Shown here piece by piece: positions 55,251 to 59,003 of a DNA stretch of 59,003 nucleotides; position 1 is the first letter of the stretch, and every line of letters begins with the position of its first letter. The DNA is from Ferrimicrobium acidiphilum DSM 19497 (lineage in GTDB: Bacteria; Actinomycetota; Acidimicrobiia; Acidimicrobiales; Acidimicrobiaceae), in the NCBI RefSeq assembly GCF_000949255.1, contig NZ_JXUW01000017.1, positions 1-59,003 of the forward strand, written 5' to 3'. The notes beneath the pieces are model-generated. The model searched no databases. It was given only the letters and a program-made list of their open reading frames with translations, and was not told the DNA's origin. Both the position numbers and the translations under genes were made by a program.

Positions 55251-58115
55251 ATGCGCGTTCCACAAGATCTGACCCGCAACAGGCGCGGACCTTCTAAGGC
55301 ACAGCTAATTCTCATCGGAGTCGTTGTTCTCCTCATCATACTCCTATTCTCACTCAAAGGTGTGGCGGTTTTCTATACCGACTTCTTGTGGTTCTCGAAC
55401 TATCATCTCGACGCAATATGGAAGGGAGTTCTCCTAGCGAAGGTTGAACTATGGGTCGTATTTGCGGTTATCTTCGCGATTGCGTGCTATGTCTCGCTCA
55501 CGATCGTCAATCACCAGCTACCTGCCATCACTCAACAGGATGATGACCTAATACAGCGCTACCGCGCCACCAACGAACGACATCCCAGGATTTCCAAGAT
55601 TGCAATTACCGTCGTAGCTACTCTCGTTGTCGCCTCCCAGGCTCCGAGTGAATGGAAGAACTGGCTGCTCTTTAAGAACTATGTCGCCTTTCCATCCAAG
55701 GACCCACAGTTTCACATGAATGCCGGCTTCTTTGTGTTCCGGCTACCTTTCATACAGTTTTTAATCTCATGGAGTTTCCTTGCCGTTGCAGTCGTCTTCA
55801 TTCTGACCATCGCAGTCGCCTATGTCAATGGATCCCTTCGTCTGCAAGGGCGTGGCACTCGGGCAACTTCCCATCTCAAGGCGCACATGTCCGTTCTTTT
55901 GGCAGTGATGGCTCTTATAAAGGCGGTTGGCTACTACTTCCAACGCTACCAGCTCGACATGTCGACGAGGGGGTACGTCGAAGGTGCGAGTTACACCGAT
56001 GTACACGCTCAGCTCCCGGCGATCAACCTGCTTATCTTCATCTCGATCGTCGCTTGTGGGCTTTTCGTGTTCAACATCTACCGTCAAGGTTGGGTGCTCC
56101 CGGTTTTAGCACTCGGTCTATGGGCCTTCATCTCGATTGTGTTAGGTGCTATATATCCAGCCCTCATCGAGAAGTTCGTCGTAGCGCCGGCTCAGGAACA
56201 GAAAGAGGCCCCTTATATCGCTCGCAACATCACCGCTACTCGATATGCGATGGGGCTTAACTCGGTGGCGGCAGAGCCTTATAATGCCGGAGCGAACACC
56301 TCATCTTCGGTCGCTCTCACAAACACAAACGCACTGCAGTCGATTGCGCTTTGGGGTTCCACACAACCTCTACAGACGTTCGATAAGCTCCAAGATATTC
56401 GGTCGTACTACCAATTCAACTCGCTCTCTATAGAGACCTACAAGGTGCACGGAGTCACCACTCCGGTGATTGTTGGCGTGCGCCAGATAAACTCAAGCAA
56501 CCTACCAGCTCAGTCTTGGGTTAATGAGCATCTCCAATTCACACACGGCTACGGGGCTGCTTTGGCAGAAGCTAACACCGTTTCCAACAGTGGAAACCCG
56601 GTGTTTGACATTGGCAACCTGCCTCCCGTCTCCAAGGGTGGGGTGCCCACCCTCAAGCAGCCGCAGGTGTACTACGGCGAAGATATGAGTGGCTACGTAA
56701 TCGCGAACACCAAGCAGCCAGAGATCGACTATCAACTACGCTCGGGCGCCTCGGTCGAGACCCATTACCATTCGACCGGTGGGGTGCAGCTATCATCGAT
56801 CATTAAGCGAGCCGCGTTCGCATTGCGCTTTGGCGACATCAATATCTTGGACTCATCGCTTCTAACCTCCAAATCGAGGATTATGTTCGAGCGAGGCATC
56901 GTCCAGCGCGCCCAGATGGCGATGCCATTCCTGAAATATGGATCCCACCCATACCCCGTCATAGCTAACGGGCGAGTCTACTGGGTGCTCAATGGCTACA
57001 CCACAAGTGCAAACTACCCTTACGCACAATCCGCAAATACAAGCGCGGTTCCATCTGGGAGCCAATTAGCGAATGCAAACTACAACTACATCCGCAACTC
57101 CGTGAAGGTAGTAGTCGACGCCTATACCGGAGCTATGCACTTCTACGTGTCGGATCCATCGGATCCGATGATCCAGTCGTATGAAAAGGCATTCCCTCAC
57201 ATCTTCCAGCCGCTCTCTGCGATGAACTCACAGATCAAAGCACACCTTCGATATCCAAGTGACCTGCTGTCGGTACAAGCCCAGATGTACGGGCTCTATC
57301 ACGTTACAAGCCCGTCGAACTTCTACTCGGCAGGCAACGCTTGGGAGGTATCAGCCAGCCCGGCTATCGGCCAGATCCCCTCGGGAACTAGCGGAGGTTT
57401 CGCCTCGCTCTCAAGCAGCAGCAACTCTCCAATGTTGCCCGTATACGAAATGATGCAGCTTCCAGGAACAACATCACCAAATCTAAGTCTTGTCGAGGCC
57501 TATGTCCCCTACTCGCCATCGGGTTCAACTCAAAATCTCACCGGCTTTCTCGTTGGTCAATCATCTCCATCGAATCCCTACCAGCTCACAACTCTCATCA
57601 CACCCAATGGCCAACAGATCGATGGACCTAACCAGATCACGTCTCGCATGACATCGCAAACCGCGGTCTCTCAAGAGCTCACGCTTCTTGACCAACATGG
57701 ATCAAATGTCGATTTTGGTTCGACCTCAGCTATCCCGTTGGGCCAGAATCTACTCTGGGTGACTCCTCTCTATGTATCTAGTACCTCAAACCCGATTCCT
57801 GAGATCAAGGAGATTGTCGCCGCCTATGGAACAAATATCGCCATCAGCCCGACAATAGCCGGAGACCTACAACAAATCTTTGGAGTTGTCCCTAATGGAG
57901 CCGAGGGAAGTCAGAAGATCGCGAGTTCGGTCCCAAACACCGTCGTCTCCTCACAGGCTTCGAGCATTATCTCGAAGGCGCAATCTCTCTACAAGAAAGC
58001 ACAGATTGCACTCAAGTCTGGCAACCTATCACTTTATCAACAAGATATTAACCAAATTGGCTCGCTACTCAACCAAATTTCTACCAAGGTCACGTCATCA
58101 TCGGTCAAGAAGTAG
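55251..58115 (+). CDS. UPF0182 family membrane protein
   Basis: 954 residues. About seven membrane segments in the first 300 residues (LILIGVVVLLIILLFSLKGV is the first), then a large extracytoplasmic part. Family motifs: FYTDFLWFSNYHLDAIWKGV, YVAFPSKDPQFHMNAGFFVF, ERHPRISK, NITATRYAMGL and, outside, PQVYYGEDMSGYVIANTKQP. The C-terminal 60 residues are a helical, Ser/Lys-rich tail. Function of the family is unknown; in mycobacteria its gene also lies beside a YlbL-type PDZ gene, which fits this order. Confidence 0.9.
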   Translation: MRVPQDLTRNRRGPSKAQLILIGVVVLLIILLFSLKGVAVFYTDFLWFSNYHLDAIWKGVLLAKVELWVVFAVIFAIACYVSLTIVNHQLPAITQQDDDLIQRYRATNERHPRISKIAITVVATLVVASQAPSEWKNWLLFKNYVAFPSKDPQFHMNAGFFVFRLPFIQFLISWSFLAVAVVFILTIAVAYVNGSLRLQGRGTRATSHLKAHMSVLLAVMALIKAVGYYFQRYQLDMSTRGYVEGASYTDVHAQLPAINLLIFISIVACGLFVFNIYRQGWVLPVLALGLWAFISIVLGAIYPALIEKFVVAPAQEQKEAPYIARNITATRYAMGLNSVAAEPYNAGANTSSSVALTNTNALQSIALWGSTQPLQTFDKLQDIRSYYQFNSLSIETYKVHGVTTPVIVGVRQINSSNLPAQSWVNEHLQFTHGYGAALAEANTVSNSGNPVFDIGNLPPVSKGGVPTLKQPQVYYGEDMSGYVIANTKQPEIDYQLRSGASVETHYHSTGGVQLSSIIKRAAFALRFGDINILDSSLLTSKSRIMFERGIVQRAQMAMPFLKYGSHPYPVIANGRVYWVLNGYTTSANYPYAQSANTSAVPSGSQLANANYNYIRNSVKVVVDAYTGAMHFYVSDPSDPMIQSYEKAFPHIFQPLSAMNSQIKAHLRYPSDLLSVQAQMYGLYHVTSPSNFYSAGNAWEVSASPAIGQIPSGTSGGFASLSSSSNSPMLPVYEMMQLPGTTSPNLSLVEAYVPYSPSGSTQNLTGFLVGQSSPSNPYQLTTLITPNGQQIDGPNQITSRMTSQTAVSQELTLLDQHGSNVDFGSTSAIPLGQNLLWVTPLYVSSTSNPIPEIKEIVAAYGTNIAISPTIAGDLQQIFGVVPNGAEGSQKIASSVPNTVVSSQASSIISKAQSLYKKAQIALKSGNLSLYQQDINQIGSLLNQISTKVTSSSVKK

Positions 58116-58128
58116 GACACCCTCCAGC

Positions 58129-58134
58129 TATACT
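58129..58134 (+). promoter_or_regulatory. Possible -10 for the initiator tRNA gene
   Basis: tatact lies 12 bp before the mature tRNA 5' end, so the primary transcript would have a 5' leader of about five bases. No good -35 is visible; the preceding gene may also read through. Confidence 0.4.
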
Positions 58135-58145
58135 GTAAGGAACAA

Positions 58146-58222
<77 letters not shown>

Positions 58223-58229
58223 CGGTCAA

Positions 58230-58256
58230 GGCCGGTGCGAAAGCACCGGCCCTTTT
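58230..58256 (+). terminator. Rho-independent terminator after the initiator tRNA
   Basis: ggccggtgc and gcaccggcc pair without mismatch around a gaaa tetraloop, followed by ctttt. It begins eight bases after the tRNA CCA end. Confidence 0.9.
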
Positions 58257-58373
58257 GCTGCCCCCACGAGAATCCCACTGGCCATCCAATGGATTCGGGC
58301 TCTTCAGATTTCGGCGGTAGGACTGTCGACAGCAACCCCCAGTTGGGCTTCACGGCGTAGAGGAGCAGCCCGA

Positions 58374-58422
58374 TGAAAACAATCGACCTATTTGGCCCCA
58401 GTGCAGTTGAGGTATTTGGCCC
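58374..58422. repeat. IS21-type terminus with two core repeats
   Basis: The 27-base block at 58374-58400 is identical to 27279-27305, and its core tatttggcccca recurs at 58411-58422. Two cores about 20 bp apart are what a multi-repeat IS21 end looks like. Confidence 0.6.
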
Positions 58423-58547
58423 CACCCTCAGTCGTGCATCATAACCTGGTTGGTCCTTGAGTTCGCACATATTGGAAGGGGTTATGACCGTCCGGGCTTC
58501 GGTGAAGACTCGTAACCTCGATGAGGGTCCTTTGGTCCACCTCCGGT

Positions 58548-58562
58548 ACCTGTCAGACAGGT
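58548..58562. promoter_or_regulatory. Short perfect palindrome, possible operator
   Basis: acctgtc and gacaggt are perfect complements around a single A. Such a compact dyad may bind a small dimeric regulator, but no promoter or regulator can be tied to it. Confidence 0.25.
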
Positions 58563-58723
58563 TTAGGCAAGGTTGCTTCGCGCCCGGCCCAATGTGAGCT
58601 CAGCTGAGTGTCACCAGTCGTGTACTACACCCAGAACCATTTGGTCCCTGTGAGCCAGCACGGCCAACCAATGTCACCGGACATCAGCAGAAAGCAGTGC
58701 CTGTGTTGAGCACACCAGGTACG

Positions 58724-59002
58724 TCAACTCTCAAGGTCTCTGAGGGCGACCGGTTCGTCACAATGTGGACACATCCCGCCGGGTCCAATCCGAGCGCAGA
58801 ACAGATTGCAATCCGGACATCTGCGAATACCGAGGTAACGGCTCTCACAGCGTGGACACTCATACACGATCTCAATGCGTCGGGCACTGGGCTCAGAGCT
58901 GGGAGTACCCGAACTCTGGCGAGCCCGATAGGCCGCCTGGCGACAGCTATTTGAGTGAAACTTGCCTCGGCCAGAGGATTCGAAGGGAAGGCCACACCAT
59001 GC
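58724..59002 (-). CDS. Zinc-ribbon protein, partial (5' end beyond window)
   Basis: At least 92 residues, open to the window edge. It starts within WCGLPFESSGRGKFHSNSCR, a zinc-ribbon of the kind C-x-C-G...C-R-Q-A-A-Y-R. Further along are three cysteine pairs: YECPRCESRYLG, RRCPDCNLFCARIG and GMCPHCDEP. It ends VALRDLES. Its first motif resembles the zinc-ribbon at 3784-4068, which also lies by an IS21-type end. Function unknown; such proteins are often DNA-binding accessories of mobile elements. Confidence 0.65.
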   Translation of the reverse strand, partial: AWCGLPFESSGRGKFHSNSCRQAAYRARQSSGTPSSEPSARRIEIVYECPRCESRYLGIRRCPDCNLFCARIGPGGMCPHCDEPVALRDLES

Positions 59003-59003
59003 A

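Larger units (their letters stand above)
58257..58723. other. Intergenic, IS21-type end and no clear gene
   Basis: Holds a 27-bp copy of the IS21-type end at 58374-58400 (same as 27279-27305) with a second ggtatttggcccca at 58409-58422, a 7-bp-arm palindrome at 58548-58562 and a 37-codon frame at 58484-58597 (MTVRASVKTRNLDEG, with ggaagggg upstream) that I cannot assign. No transposase remains beside this end. Confidence 0.5.

Noticed and set aside
58684-58995. Minus-strand 103-codon frame at the window end
   Set aside because: The neighbouring frame (58724-59002) has regular cysteine pairs of zinc ribbons, so this one is a shadow.

Overview
The window looks like chromosome of an actinobacterium of the class Acidimicrobiia, possibly an acidophilic iron oxidiser of the Ferrimicrobium/Acidimicrobium kind. 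This is inferred from gene content: a WhiB regulator, DUF3107, DUF2510, a paired ArsA-like ATPase locus, a UPF0182 protein beside a YlbL-like PDZ protein, a DivIVA-type coiled coil and a full cytochrome c maturation set. No species can be named from sequence reading alone.

Layout. Positions 1-4475 are a graveyard of mobile DNA: a frameshifted ISL3 transposase, a broken IS21 istA, the 3' end of a group II intron with its maturase tail, an ISAs1 transposase C-terminus, an istA N-terminus fused in frame to a zinc-ribbon protein, and tandem repeats typical of IS21-type ends. A putative secreted protein and a small membrane protein sit inside it. From 4539 the region is ordinary chromosome: a membrane protein with a Clp-N-like domain, a YbjQ-family protein, etfBA, a PHP phosphatase with a PdtaS-like sensor kinase, and the operon mrp-DUF3107-arsA-arsA. 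A putative Fe-S-sensing SufR-like regulator is divergent from mrp.

Positions 15170-21520 hold a complete System I cytochrome c maturation operon (ccmABCDEFG plus a CcmH-CcmI fusion), including a 51-codon ccmD. It is preceded by gmd and an enoyl-CoA hydratase gene and followed by a sulfite-oxidase-like molybdoenzyme. Next come TetR, glutamate formiminotransferase, WhiB, an acidic unknown protein and MarR. A second small IS graveyard (27056-27849) precedes a PHS-type transporter gene. Positions 29642-36131 form a likely operon for one-carbon, purine and succinyl-CoA metabolism: B12-binding mutase domain, sucC, sucD, purN, purH, folD, metF. sdhA-sdhB and three small genes follow, without membrane-anchor genes. 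Divergently transcribed is a MoxR-type ATPase/VWA pair, then an aldose epimerase and zwf, then valS and cysS back to back, and an acyl-CoA dehydrogenase.

The last gene block (51461-58115) is the most unusual: a DUF393 thiol protein, a PDZ protein whose Lon-like domain appears to have lost both catalytic residues, a 735-residue protein joining a DivIVA-like coiled coil to a C-terminal Cys/His cluster like that of phage Mu F-type head proteins, and a UPF0182 membrane protein. An initiator tRNA with a strong terminator follows. The window ends with another IS21-type end and a partial zinc-ribbon protein on the minus strand.
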